A stretch of 64,000 bases of DNA from positions 682,001-746,000 of the forward strand of contig CAWHBK010000001.1 in the NCBI GenBank assembly GCA_963827605.1. Direction: 5' to 3'. The stretch is from DSYU01 sp963827605 (lineage in GTDB: Bacteria; Chloroflexota; Anaerolineae; Anaerolineales; Anaerolineaceae). A program made the position numbers and the translations under genes. The first letter of the stretch is position 1. The number at the start of each line of letters is the position of its first letter. This document shows, piece after piece, positions 25,758 to 35,802 of this stretch. The notes beneath the pieces are model-generated. The model was not told where the DNA came from, searched no databases, and saw only the letters and a program-made list of their open reading frames with translations.

Positions 25758-28700
25758 TCAAGGAATGCCTGTTTCCCTCGCTAGCGCTAAATCATCCAGA
25801 TCTTCGCCCAGCCCCAACAGACCGGTCTCAATCTTGGGCGGGCGCACCCGCTCTTCATCCTTGCCAAAGCGGATCACTTCACCATTATCCATCACCGCTT
25901 CCACGGCCACGCCCAGGCTTTGCAGCTCTTTGACCAGCACGCGGAAGGAGGCCGGGATGCTTGGCTCTTCGATCGGTTCACCCTTGACGATGGCCTCGTA
26001 GGTCGCCACGCGGCCCTGAACATCATCGGACTTGACTGTGAGCATTTCTTGCAGCGTGTAAGCCGCGCCGTATGCTTCCAGCGCCCACACTTCCATCTCG
26101 CCAAAGCGCTGACCACCAAATTGCGCCTTGCCACCCAGCGGCTGCTGGGTCACCAGGCTGTATGGGCCGGTCGAGCGGGCGTGAACTTTATCTTCAACCA
26201 GGTGGTGCAGCTTCATCATCGTCATCACACCAACGGTCACCGGCTGATCGTAAGCCGTGCCTGTCTTGCCATCGCGCAGCACCTGCTTGCCCAGGATGGG
26301 CATTGGGTCGCCTGTGCGAACCATGTAGGCTTCAGCTGCGTCGCGAATTTGTTCATCGGAGAGCTCGCTGACATTCTCGCCCTTCTTTTCCAACCACAGG
26401 CGCAGCCCCACCAGAATGGCCAGCTTGTCTTTCGGCGAAACAGCAGGAGCATTGGCGCCGACATCATTGAAATCGAGCATGTCATCGGGGTTGAAGCCCT
26501 TGTCTCGCAGCCATCCTTCAAGGTTTGCCCGGCGGGCGTAATCAGGATCGGAGGTCAGGCGATAAACGTCATAACCCTGCGGTCCCAGCCACTGCTCCAT
26601 ATAGAGCAGGCGGACTTCATCATCATCCTTGATGGTTTCCGGCGAGTATTCCTGCGACTTCAGCCATTCCCAGGCAGTCTCGGCAGTTTCTTTCCAGGCC
26701 AGGTCCATCAGCCAGGCACGCGCCAGCTCGGCCTCAATTTCGACTTCACTGGCGCCATCAAAGACTGGGGTAATGGCCCGGTAGCCCAGGCGGTACGCCG
26801 CCCAACCAAGATGCGTTTCGAGCACCTGGCCAATATTCATACGACCAGGAACGCCCAGCGGGTTGAGGATGATATCCACCGAGGTGCCGTCATCGAGGAA
26901 TGGCATATCTTCCACCGGGACAACCCGTGAAACAACGCCCTTATTGCCATGGCGTCCGGCCATCTTATCACCGGCGGTGATCTTGCGGCGCTGCGCCACA
27001 GAGACGCGCACCATCATATCCACGCCGGCAGCCAGGTCGGAGTTATCTTCGCGGGTGAAGACCTTTACGTCCACCACCATCCCGCGCTCGCCATGCGGCA
27101 TGCGCAGCGAGGTGTCTTTCACATCGCGCGATTTCTCACCAAAAATGGCGCGCAGCAGGCGCTCTTCAGGGGTCAGTTCTTTTTCGCCCTTCGGTGTGAT
27201 CTTGCCAACCAGGATGTCGTTCGGACCCACTTCCGCGCCAATGCGGATGATGCCGTGTTCGTCCAGGTCCTTGATCGCATCTTCACCAACGTTGGGGATA
27301 TCGCGGGTGATTTCTTCCGGGCCCAACTTGGTATCGCGCGCTTCAACTTCGTACTTTTCAATATGCACCGAGGTAAAACGGTCTTCCTGAACCAGCCGTT
27401 CGGAAATCAGGATAGCATCTTCAAAGTTGCCACCTTCCCAGGACAGGAAGGCCACCACAACGTTCTGGCCAAGCGCCAGGTTGCCGTTAATCAGTGGATG
27501 AGGAATCGGCCAGTACATCGCCCTTGTGCACGCGCTGGCCTTTGATGACCGCCGGGCGCTGGTCGATGCAGGTGCTCTGGTTCGAGCGCTGGTACTTGCG
27601 CAAGGTATAGGTGCGCAGGCCGCTGGCAGTGCGCAGCAGCACCTGGCGACCGGTCACCGAAACCACATCGCCGTCTTCTTCCGCGACCAGAACCTGGCCT
27701 GAATCCAACGCGGCGTATGCTTCCATACCGGTCGAGATCGTTGGCACTTCGGGGTTGATCAGCGGCACGGCCTGCGCCTGCATGTTCGAACCCATCAACG
27801 CGCGGTTGGCATCATCATGCTCAAGGAAGGGGATCAACGCCGCGCTGATGCCTACCACCTGGTTCGGGGCGACATCCATGTAGTTCACGCTGTCGGGCTG
27901 TGAGATGATGAAATCTGAGTGATAGCGGCAGGAGATGCGGTCCAGTGAAAATTCGTTGAACTCGTTCAACACGGAGTTCGCCTGCGCGATCACAAACTTA
28001 TCTTCTGCATCCGCCGAAAGATATTCCACATCCGTCGAAACAAACGGAACCACGAACACTGTGGCGCGGTTGAGTTTGCGGATCGCGGGCAGGATACCAT
28101 CCGCCACGCGCTCGCCATCCCGGGCAATCACTTCGCCAGAATCCGGATCGGTTAGCGTTTCGCGCAGGGTGCGCCCTTCCAGGCGCGGATCACTGGTCGA
28201 GAGCGCCTTGACCACGCGGCGGTATGGGGTCTCAATGAAACCGTACTCGTTGACCCGCGCGAATGAAGCCAGGCGGCCGATCAGACCAATGTTTGGCCCT
28301 TCAGGAGTCTCGATTGGGCAGATGCGGCCGTAGTGCGAATGATGAACATCGCGCACATCGAAGCCGGCGCGCTCACGGCGCAGGCCGCCAGGGCCCAGGG
28401 CCGAAAGGGTGCGCTTGTGGCGCAGCTCGGCCAGCGGGTTGGTCTGGTCCATGAACTGCGAGAGCTGGCTCGAGCCAAAGAACTCGCGCAGCGCTGCCAC
28501 CACCGGGCGGATGTTCACCAACCCAACCGGCGTCACCTGGTCCTGGTCGCGGATGGACATGCGCTCTTTGATCACGCGTTCCATCCGGCGCAGGCCAATG
28601 CGCAGCTTGTTCTGGATCAACTCGCCAACGGTTTTAACCCGGCGGTTGCCGAGGTGGTCGATATCGTCCTTGTCCTCGACCTCATTATTGATCATGATCA

Positions 28701-29705
28701 TGCGGCGGATCAGGTACACCACGTCCCATTTGGTGATGGTGCGGTGCTGTACCGGGATACGCTCTTGCAGATCAAGTTTTTGGTTCAGTTTATAGCGGCC
28801 CACGCGCTCCAGATCGTAATGGCGCTGGTCAAACAGCTGCTCTTCCAGAAACTGGCGCGCATTGTCCAGCGTAGCCGGGTCGCCGGGGCGCATGCGCTTG
28901 AAGAACTCAAGCAGCGCTGCTTCGGCGATACGTCTGATGGCTGGCCAGGTCCCAAACCGGTTCCTGACGCATGGTCGATGGAATAAACAGGCGGTCGGGA
29001 TTGTTATCCACATCCTGGAAAAGAGCCAGCAGTTCTTCATCCGTGCCGTCTTTGATCGGTGCATCGACCAGACCGTCGCCCACAGCGGCCAGCGCGCGCA
29101 GGAAAATCGTGATCGGGACGGTGCGCTTGCGGTTGAACTTCAAGATCAGGTAATCGTTCTTGCGGGTCTCAAATTCCATCCAGGCGCCGCGGTCGGGGAT
29201 CAGCTTTGCCATCGCCAGGCGGCGGCCGGTGGCCCGATCAACCGGAGCTTCAAAATACACACCTGGGGAGCGGATGAGCTGAGAAACGACCACGCGCTCA
29301 GTGCCATTAACAATAAAAGTGCCTTTCTCGGTCATCTCCGGAAAGTCACCCAGGAAAATTTCCTGTTTGATTGGCTCGGGCACTTCTGGCCCGGCCAGGA
29401 GGACGGAAACGTACAGCGGTGAAGCAAACGTTAGGTCCTTCTCGACACACTCTTCGATCGAATGCTTGGGCTCGCCAAACCAATAGCGCAGTCCCCACTG
29501 CTGCGCTTCGGGCGTCCGGCCGGGGAAGTACAGTTTCATTCCTTTGTTGTACGACTCAATCGGTGAGATCTCATCAAACAAATCAGCTCAATCCTTCGAG
29601 CTTGAGACGCTGGAATGATTCGGCCTGAACTTCGATCAGGTTTGGCAACTCAAATACATCAGGGATTCGAGCGTACGACTTCGTTGTCGGCATATCAGAA
29701 GCCAT
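25758..29705 (-). CDS. rpoB: RNA polymerase beta subunit (three frame breaks)
   Basis: Catalytic beta subunit. The rifampicin region shows SQLSQFMDQTNPLAELRHKR and LSALGPGGLRRERAG, followed by VHHSHYGRICPIETPEGPNIG; the C-terminal part has GDKMAGRHGNKGVVS, NIGQVLETHLGW and GGKAQFGGQRFGEMEVWALE. Breaks near 29589, 28930 and 27489 each fit one extra base; the repaired protein is 1314 residues. The ATG at 29705 has AGGAG upstream. The residue at the usual rifampicin-resistance His and Ser positions is unchanged (HKR, LSALGPGG), so it should be sensitive. rpoC is not adjacent. Confidence 0.95.
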
Positions 29706-29786
29706 GCTTTTCTCCTGGAAAACGAACTAAAGTCCAATATCGGCTGTCGAACGACAACAACAATAGCGCAGTATACGCAAATTGTG

Positions 29787-29815
29787 ATTATACCAGAAAC
29801 GAAAACGAAGGTCAA
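29787..29815 (-). promoter_or_regulatory. Promoter of rpoB
   Basis: On the minus strand TTGACC (29810-29815) and a perfect TATAAT (29787-29792) are 17 bases apart, the best housekeeping promoter in the block. The transcript would start near 29780, giving a leader of about 75 bases. The -35 box is part of a hairpin. Confidence 0.8.
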
Positions 29816-29834
29816 GTGTTTTGACCTTCGTTTT
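29802..29834. repeat. Inverted repeat overlapping the rpoB promoter
   Basis: 14-base arms (29802-29815 and 29821-29834) are exact reverse complements around GTGTT, followed on the plus strand by T. It could end transcripts arriving from either side, or act as an operator, since the -35 box of rpoB lies in one arm. Confidence 0.65.
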
Positions 29835-29958
29835 TATGTAGTTTCAACGTTTTACACATATCCTTAAGTAGAAAAGGATACCCTATCTACCCAAGGTTTG
29901 GATTATACCCTATTTTTCAAAAAAAAGACAGACTTCTTCGAACGAAACGCTCCGGTTG

Positions 29959-30543
29959 CTACTCCTTGTTTGCTTCGCTGTGATTGTTCATCGTTCCGAT
30001 TACCAGATCCGCGTAATAGTAACCGACATCCCTGGGACCATAAGCTTTTAACGCCTCACGCAGATCGCCATAATGCTGGATCAGGCTGGCCAGCATCTGC
30101 GTGCCGTAAGAGATATTATATTCCGGATCAAATAATTCCTGCATGGATGGGCGGTCCGCAAAACAAGGACCGTTCTTGCACATAAAGGTGGCTGCCTTCC
30201 CATCCCGCGGCATCACTTGCAGCAGCCCCACTGCCCCGCTCTTGGAATATGCGTCCGGCTGGCCGGCGCTTTCTTCCAACATAACCGCCGAGACCAGGTT
30301 TGGGTCCAGCCCATTGTCCCGCGCATATTGTTCAACCACGCCGCACCACTGCTGGACCGACTGCGGGTACGAAGCGCTGATCGAGCAGCTGGTCCCAACC
30401 TGGCTGGAAGTTTGCTTATTTACGGCCTGTTTCGCCTGGTTCTCTTTCCCCTTACCGGGTGCTATCGCAAGCAGGCTGGTCAACCCGATCAGGCAAAAAA
30501 TACCCACGAACAGTCCAGGAAAGATCGCCTTTTGAACGCTCAT
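29959..30543 (-). CDS. Lytic transglycosylase-like protein
   Basis: A 194-residue exported protein predicted to cleave peptidoglycan glycan strands. Residues 9-27 are a hydrophobic signal anchor (FPGLFVGIFCLIGLTSLLA), followed by a polar linker. The SLT domain covers about 60-185, with the catalytic glutamate in MLEESAGQPDAYS and SGAVGLLQVMPRDG, then YNISYGTQMLASLIQHYGDL and ALKAYG. Four cysteines (Cys53, Cys67 and a pair in CKNGPC) may form disulphides. No other wall-remodelling gene is adjacent. Confidence 0.85.
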   Translation of the reverse strand: MSVQKAIFPGLFVGIFCLIGLTSLLAIAPGKGKENQAKQAVNKQTSSQVGTSCSISASYPQSVQQWCGVVEQYARDNGLDPNLVSAVMLEESAGQPDAYSKSGAVGLLQVMPRDGKAATFMCKNGPCFADRPSMQELFDPEYNISYGTQMLASLIQHYGDLREALKAYGPRDVGYYYADLVIGTMNNHSEANKE

Positions 30544-30610
30544 TCGCGCCTCTTTCTATCCCAAAAACGCCGCTTTCTCAACACAATAATAGCACGCAAG
30601 TTCTAAAATT

Positions 30611-31099
30611 TCAATCGCTTTTCGGCACTTTTTCGGATGCCAGAGAAATAATTCGCGCAATTCCTTTGGTTAGCATCCGATCGATCTTTTCAGCCGCGGA
30701 TCGATATCCTTCGATTGGGCCGCCGTATGGGTCCTCGATGGCAAGCATGGAATCATCCATCTCACCCAATAGAAATACCCGCTCGGCAATTGCTGGAAAT
30801 TCCACCTGCAAAGCTTCTTTTTGGCCGGGTTCCATGGTTAAGATCAGCTGGTACCCGCTGAGCATTTCCGCCGTCACAGTCCGTGCCCGGTGCGCGCTGA
30901 TGTCCAGCCCGCGCTCAGAAATTACCAGCCGAGAATTTTTGGCAGCCATTTCGCCTTCCATCGCCCAGGTGCCTGCCGAATCAATCTGCCAATCACGCCA
31001 GTCTGTGCGTTCCTTTTGCAGCCGGGCGCACAGCAGGGCCGCTGCCATTGGCGAGCGGCAGATATTGGCGGTGCAGACAAATAAAACAGCAGGCTTCAT
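30611..31099 (-). CDS. Low-molecular-weight protein tyrosine phosphatase
   Basis: Removes phosphate from tyrosine residues. The P-loop CTANICRSPM starts at Cys9 with Arg15, the C-x5-R-S motif, and the general-acid motif DPYGG appears as expected in the C-terminal third. 162 residues from the ATG at 31099, which is 7 bases after the gmd stop; an earlier in-frame ATG at 31117 would overlap gmd. Such phosphatases often sit in exopolysaccharide loci and control tyrosine kinases of chain length; the adjacent sugar-nucleotide gene fits that, but no kinase is seen. Confidence 0.88.
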   Translation of the reverse strand: MKPAVLFVCTANICRSPMAAALLCARLQKERTDWRDWQIDSAGTWAMEGEMAAKNSRLVISERGLDISAHRARTVTAEMLSGYQLILTMEPGQKEALQVEFPAIAERVFLLGEMDDSMLAIEDPYGGPIEGYRSAAEKIDRMLTKGIARIISLASEKVPKSD

Positions 31100-31106
31100 C
31101 ACCGCG

Positions 31107-32180
31107 CTAATGCTCATCCATGCTGATCACCTGGTGTTCCCAGACGTGCCAGCCGCCAAAATTCGCCTCAAGAACCTTCCGCCCGTCCCCGGGACAGGAG
31201 AGCCCCATTTTTTCCATGTCCGCATCGACCATGATCCGCACCAGCTCATGGAAGCACACCTTCGGCTTCCAACCCAGATTTTCAGTGGCCTTCGTAGTAT
31301 CCGCCAGAAGATAATTCACCTCGGTAGGCCGGAAGTAACGCGGATCAATCTGCACGTAATCGTGCCAGTCTAATCCCACGTAACCAAACGCTTCATCCAG
31401 GAACTCACTGACCGTGTGCGCCTCGCCGGTGCCAATCACGTAATCGCATGGGCTATCCTGCTGAAGCATGGTCCACATCGCTTCCACATATTCAGGAGCA
31501 TAACCCCAATCGCGCAGCGAATCGAGATTGCCCAAATACAACTGTTTCTGCCGCCCTGCCAGGATCGAGGCCAGCGCGCGAGTGATCTTGCGCGTTACGA
31601 AAGTCTCGCCGCGCCGCGGGCTTTCGTGGTTGAATAGGATCCCATTACAGGCGAACAGGTTATACGCCTCACGATAGTTGCGTGTGATCCAGTAGGCGTA
31701 TGCCTTGGCAACCGCGTATGGGCTGCGTGGCTCAAATGGCGTCGTCTCATTCTGCGGTGGTTTTGAACCGCCGTACATCTCACTGGATGAAGCCTGGTAG
31801 AAGCGCGTCTTGATACCGCTTCTTCGAACCGCATCCAGAATGCGAATAGTGCCCATGCCGGTTACATCGCCGGTATATTCCGGCATATCAAAGCTCACCC
31901 GCACATGACTTTGGGCAGCCAGGTTATAAATCTCATCCGGCCGAACATCGTAAACCACATCCAACAAAGTTCCCGATGCGGTCAAATCGCCATAATGCAG
32001 GTAAAGATGCACCTGCTCGCCATTTCCATGCGGGTCATGATAAAGATGATCAATACGGCGCGTGTTGAATGTGCTTGCCCGACGGATCATTCCATGGACT
32101 TCATAGCCCTTTGAAAGAAGTAGTTCAGCCAGGTAAGAACCATCTTGCCCGGTGATTCCAGTAATCAATGCTTTTTTCAT
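31107..32180 (-). CDS. gmd: GDP-mannose 4,6-dehydratase
   Basis: Converts GDP-mannose to GDP-4-keto-6-deoxymannose, the branch point to GDP-fucose, GDP-rhamnose and related deoxysugars. 357 residues of the extended SDR class: TGITGQDGSYLAELLL (NADP-binding), NLAAQSHVRVSFDMPEYT, catalytic SSSEMYG and YAVAKAYAYW (Tyr, Lys), and NHESPRRGETFVTRKI. AGGAGG precedes the ATG. No reductase or epimerase partner lies nearby, so the final sugar is unknown. Confidence 0.95.
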   Translation of the reverse strand: MKKALITGITGQDGSYLAELLLSKGYEVHGMIRRASTFNTRRIDHLYHDPHGNGEQVHLYLHYGDLTASGTLLDVVYDVRPDEIYNLAAQSHVRVSFDMPEYTGDVTGMGTIRILDAVRRSGIKTRFYQASSSEMYGGSKPPQNETTPFEPRSPYAVAKAYAYWITRNYREAYNLFACNGILFNHESPRRGETFVTRKITRALASILAGRQKQLYLGNLDSLRDWGYAPEYVEAMWTMLQQDSPCDYVIGTGEAHTVSEFLDEAFGYVGLDWHDYVQIDPRYFRPTEVNYLLADTTKATENLGWKPKVCFHELVRIMVDADMEKMGLSCPGDGRKVLEANFGGWHVWEHQVISMDEH

Positions 32181-32482
32181 AAGAACCTCCTAATCGCTCT
32201 GGTCAGGCAATTATTCCATCAGGCGCATTCTGGCCAGACAAGAACGCTAAGCAAAAAAATAATGGATTTCTTTGGAACGAAAGAAAAATGGTAATAATCA
32301 AGTTTTCCAGATAGTCGCAAGTATAACAATGGAAAATATCCCTGTCAATTATCCCCGAAAAACATATCGATTCATCCTACAAAAATGCAAGCAGGTCGGG
32401 GTCCGCTTGACCCGCATGCCGCTTACCCTATAATAAAAGCAACCTGCTCATATCTGCAAAAACCTAACGGGGAGAATATACC
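32181..32482. other. Divergent intergenic region
   Basis: 302 bases between gmd (-) and a membrane protein gene (+). It holds one clear plus-strand promoter near its right end and is A+T-rich on the gmd side, where I find no convincing promoter. No coding frame of note. Confidence 0.6.
32407..32434 (+). promoter_or_regulatory. Promoter of the MoxR-type operon
   Basis: TTGACC (32407-32412) and a perfect TATAAT (32429-32434) are 16 bases apart, 48 bases before the first ATG, with GGGGAG as ribosome binding site. Confidence 0.75.
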
Positions 32483-33556
32483 ATGCTTGCCGAAAGCGAA
32501 ATGACTTTGAAACCACGCGGAATAGGCGAGTTGTTCGATCAGGCGATCCGGCTATACCGCAATAACTTTCTTAAGTTTATTGGGATTATTGCTGTTGCTC
32601 AGATTCCTATCCAACTACTCACCCTCATCGTAAATGTTCTTACCTACGGCAATACCATGGACCTTCTGTCCGGTTCTGCCTCATCCGGAAGCCCAGAAGC
32701 GCTTTCCCAGATGATGGGCCGGTTCGGACCAGGGATGCTGGGCTCCATCATTCTTGCAATCCTATCCTATGTTCTGGTGCAGGGCTTTGCCGTCGCCGCG
32801 TTGACCCGCGCCATAACCGGCAGTTATTTTGGTGAAGAGATCGGGATCGAAGACGCTTACCGCAAAATCGGGGGTGCCTGGAAATCCCTCCTGGGCGCTT
32901 TTCTTCTATTATTTGTGCTCGATATCGTTTTTCTCATTTGGTCTTTAATCCCCTGTATAGGGTGGTTCACCGGGTTTGGAATTCTGTACTTCATCACCAT
33001 GGTGATCACCTTACTCATCGCGCCGATCGTGATCATCGAGCGGCGTTCTGGCAGCCAGGCCATTCGCCGGGCTTGGAATCTGGCCCGCAACCGGTTCTGG
33101 TGGCTGCTTGGTTATACATTCCTCCTCACGCTCTTTAGTTTACTCATTATTCAAGGCCCAGTCGCGCTGATGAATGGGTTCTTCCAAAGCCAGATTGGCA
33201 GCGGCCTGGATTCGTCCCGCGCGTATACCTACCAGCTTATCGCCCAATCCCTGGTAACCCTGGTGTTGAGCCTGTTGTACCAACCCTTGCAGAGTGCCTG
33301 CGCCATTATGGCTTACTTTGATCTGCGCGTGCGTATGGAGGGGTTTGACCTGGCAATGATGGCCAACCAGTCCGGCCAACAGCCCCTTGCGGCTTTTGAG
33401 GTTGCCAGCCAGGCGCCCTCCTCCAGCGGCAGTACATCGCTGGTCACCTGGCCAGAGATTGGCAATTTCGCGATCCTCTCGCTGATTTTCGGGCTGTTAT
33501 ACTTCTTCGTGATTCTCCTGGTAATGGGATTGGGCGCGCTCATGTCCGCGCTTTGA
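32483..33556 (+). CDS. Multi-pass membrane protein, GDPD-membrane-domain-like
   Basis: 357 residues with six or seven hydrophobic segments. The N-terminus RGIGELFDQAIRLYRNNFLKFIG resembles the membrane domain found with glycerophosphodiester phosphodiesterases and in stand-alone proteins of this type; other hallmarks are RRSGSQAIRRAWNLARNRFWWL and a final membrane span near 325-355. No catalytic domain is present. First gene of an operon with DUF4129, DUF4350, MoxR and DUF58 proteins, so a membrane scaffold or assembly role is likely; the actual function is unknown. Confidence 0.65.
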   Translation: MLAESEMTLKPRGIGELFDQAIRLYRNNFLKFIGIIAVAQIPIQLLTLIVNVLTYGNTMDLLSGSASSGSPEALSQMMGRFGPGMLGSIILAILSYVLVQGFAVAALTRAITGSYFGEEIGIEDAYRKIGGAWKSLLGAFLLLFVLDIVFLIWSLIPCIGWFTGFGILYFITMVITLLIAPIVIIERRSGSQAIRRAWNLARNRFWWLLGYTFLLTLFSLLIIQGPVALMNGFFQSQIGSGLDSSRAYTYQLIAQSLVTLVLSLLYQPLQSACAIMAYFDLRVRMEGFDLAMMANQSGQQPLAAFEVASQAPSSSGSTSLVTWPEIGNFAILSLIFGLLYFFVILLVMGLGALMSAL

Positions 33557-34575
33557 TACCGGCCCAACCCGCGATAACAGCCTTGAACCCCAAACACCGG
33601 TTCTTTCCCCGCCTGATGAAACGCTCCTCACTTCAACCTGCTCTTTTCACCGGGTTGGGGATCCTCTTGTTGGGTCTATTCATTTCCACCGCTGCTGGCC
33701 AATCCAGTCCCCTCCCAATCGAAACCTTCTGGCAGCAGCTCGCGGATACATATGCCTGGGTGCAAACCAACCCTGCCCCCGAAACCTGGGAAGCCCAAGC
33801 CAAACAATGGAGCGCCATTCAGGAAGTGCTGCTGCCCGATGGTAGTGTGGTTCCGGTTAATACCCGCGAGATGGTACAGTTGCTGCGCGCCGCTCCTCCC
33901 GATCGAGGCCGCCTGAGCGAGCACCTTTCTACGCTGCTACAAGCCCGCGAGCGCTGGTCAAAGATCGGGGACGGCGCCGGCGAGCTGGCCGCGCTGCAAA
34001 AAATCCTGGCCCGGCCGGAGTTTCAAAACCAGAGTGAAAATTTTCTCCAGCGCCTCTACCGGCAAGCGCTCGATTTTCTGAGCCGGTTATTGGATAAATT
34101 ATTCCCCGACACCGGTTTTGGAAGTGTTCCGCTGCCACCTGAACTGGTGATCCCCTTCTCAGTTTTATTGTTAGGCGGGATTCTTGCTTTCGTCTTTCGA
34201 AATATCTGGCGCGATATACTTCCGGAAACCGAGCTTCAGGACGAAAACCCCGCGGATGCAGAGATCCTTTCCGCCAGCCAGGCTTCCCAACGCGCGCGGC
34301 ACCTTTCCAGTAACGGCGATTACCGCCAGGCAGTCCGTTACCTGTACCTTTCCGCGCTCCTCCTGCTGGATGAGCGCGGGCTGCTGCGTTACAACCGTAC
34401 CCTCACCAACCGCGAGTACCTGCGCCAGTTGTCCGGCCAGCCCGAGCTGGCCAGCCTTCTTCGCCCGGTAATCGAAACCTTTGACGAAGTCTGGTACGGC
34501 TTCCAACCAGTCGACGAGGCGAGCTATGCCCAATATACCGGACAGGTCGCTGCCTTGGAGGAAACCAGGCGGTGA
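33553..34575 (+). CDS. DUF4129 domain membrane protein
   Basis: 340 residues. A signal-like segment near residues 30-47 (LFTGLGILLLGLFIS), an extracytoplasmic helical region to about 190, a second membrane span (IPFSVLLLGGILAFVF) and a cytoplasmic DUF4129 domain at the C-terminus, with SNGDYRQAVRYLYLSALLLL, LTNREYLRQL and FDEVWYGF. The start is a TTG at 33553 overlapping the previous stop, or the ATG at 33616; the latter gives 319 residues and begins right before the signal segment. DUF4129 proteins are regular neighbours of MoxR and DUF58; their biochemical role is not established. Confidence 0.8.
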   Translation: MIPAQPAITALNPKHRFFPRLMKRSSLQPALFTGLGILLLGLFISTAAGQSSPLPIETFWQQLADTYAWVQTNPAPETWEAQAKQWSAIQEVLLPDGSVVPVNTREMVQLLRAAPPDRGRLSEHLSTLLQARERWSKIGDGAGELAALQKILARPEFQNQSENFLQRLYRQALDFLSRLLDKLFPDTGFGSVPLPPELVIPFSVLLLGGILAFVFRNIWRDILPETELQDENPADAEILSASQASQRARHLSSNGDYRQAVRYLYLSALLLLDERGLLRYNRTLTNREYLRQLSGQPELASLLRPVIETFDEVWYGFQPVDEASYAQYTGQVAALEETRR

Positions 34576-35759
34576 AAGCCAGCCGTGAAATCTTCCTGGT
34601 CTCGGGCCTGCTGCTGCTCCTGGTTTTGATCACCGCGGCGGCCGGTTTCTTTCAATCCAGGGAAGAACAGGTGCCACCCCTTTCCAGCAATTCAAACGCA
34701 CCCGACGGCGCTCGGGCGCTGCGCCTCTGGTTGAAAGATTTGGGATATCCGGTCAGCAACCAGACCCTCGAAACGTTTGCCATCCCGCCCCAAACTCAGG
34801 CCGTTTTTATCCTGGAGCCTACCCTGCTGGATAACGTCACGGCCGAGGATTGGAAATCGATTGAAGATTGGGTCTCCGGGGGCGGTGTACTGTTTATGGC
34901 ATCCCAGAACATCGCATACCCGTTAAACGGCAGCCGGCTCAAAATAGACACCGCTCAGGCGCAAAAGAAACCCGACACCTATGCTCCCCCGGCGCCATTT
35001 TTCCGTTTCCCGGCCCTCAACCAACCGGTCAAAATGAGCGGCTCAACCGTATTGAAAACCAACCAGGCCAACCTTCTGCCCCTGTTATCTTCCAATCAGG
35101 GGGCAGCGGCAGTTGAGGTTCTGCTGGGTCAGGGGAAAATGATCCTGGTCACCGATACGGAATTCCTTACCAACTCCGGGTTAAAAGACCCAGTTTCCGC
35201 CGCATTGGCGCTCAATTTATTTGCTGCCTTGCCGCCTGGGGGCGCAATCTGGATGGATGAATGGCATCATGGCCAGCGCGCGGCTGGAAACGCCGGCGCC
35301 GGTCCGGAGGCCTGGCTGCGGAATACCTCCTCTGGACGAGCGCTGCTGTTCTCCGCCGCTGTGATCTTCCTGGCGCTGCTGCTGGCCGGGCGGCGCTTTG
35401 GGCGTCCCGTCCCCCTGCCCCACGACCAGCTGCGCCGCGCGCCGATCGAACACGTCACCGCGCTGGCCAACCTCAACCGGCGCGCCGGGCACCGCCGCGC
35501 CCTGATGCAGTCCTACCACGCCGGCCTGAAGCGCGCATACGGCCGGCGCTACCGTCTGGACCCCGGCCTGCCCGATGAACAATATATCGCTCGCCTGGCC
35601 AGCTATAACCCGGACCTGGATACCGTCGCGCTGCTCCATCTGCTCAAGCGCCTGGACCGCCGCGATTTTACGGATGCCCAGATGGTTCCGCTGGCCCGGG
35701 AGGCCGCGCAGTGGATGAAACATGTTGAACACGAAAACAGTTTTTCGGGGCGTAGATGA
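34572..35759 (+). CDS. DUF4350 domain membrane protein
   Basis: 395 residues beginning at a GTG that overlaps the DUF4129 stop (GTGA), so probably translationally coupled. An N-terminal membrane span (FLVSGLLLLLVLITAAAGFF) precedes a DUF4350 region with NAPDGARALRLWLKDLGYPV, EDWVSGGGVLFMAS and a C-terminal strand MILVTDTEFL, a layout like glutamine-amidotransferase-fold proteins without a catalytic Cys. A second span lies near 257-272 (LLFSAAVIFLALLLAG), followed by a basic cytoplasmic tail. Part of the MoxR module. Confidence 0.8.
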   Translation: MKASREIFLVSGLLLLLVLITAAAGFFQSREEQVPPLSSNSNAPDGARALRLWLKDLGYPVSNQTLETFAIPPQTQAVFILEPTLLDNVTAEDWKSIEDWVSGGGVLFMASQNIAYPLNGSRLKIDTAQAQKKPDTYAPPAPFFRFPALNQPVKMSGSTVLKTNQANLLPLLSSNQGAAAVEVLLGQGKMILVTDTEFLTNSGLKDPVSAALALNLFAALPPGGAIWMDEWHHGQRAAGNAGAGPEAWLRNTSSGRALLFSAAVIFLALLLAGRRFGRPVPLPHDQLRRAPIEHVTALANLNRRAGHRRALMQSYHAGLKRAYGRRYRLDPGLPDEQYIARLASYNPDLDTVALLHLLKRLDRRDFTDAQMVPLAREAAQWMKHVEHENSFSGRR

Positions 35760-35802
35760 GAAGGAACCGCCCGGATTACAAACCCTTTCATGAGGAGCCT
35801 TA

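Noticed and set aside
28333..28986. 217-codon plus-strand frame opposite rpoB
   Set aside because: Lies wholly within a conserved part of rpoB on the other strand.
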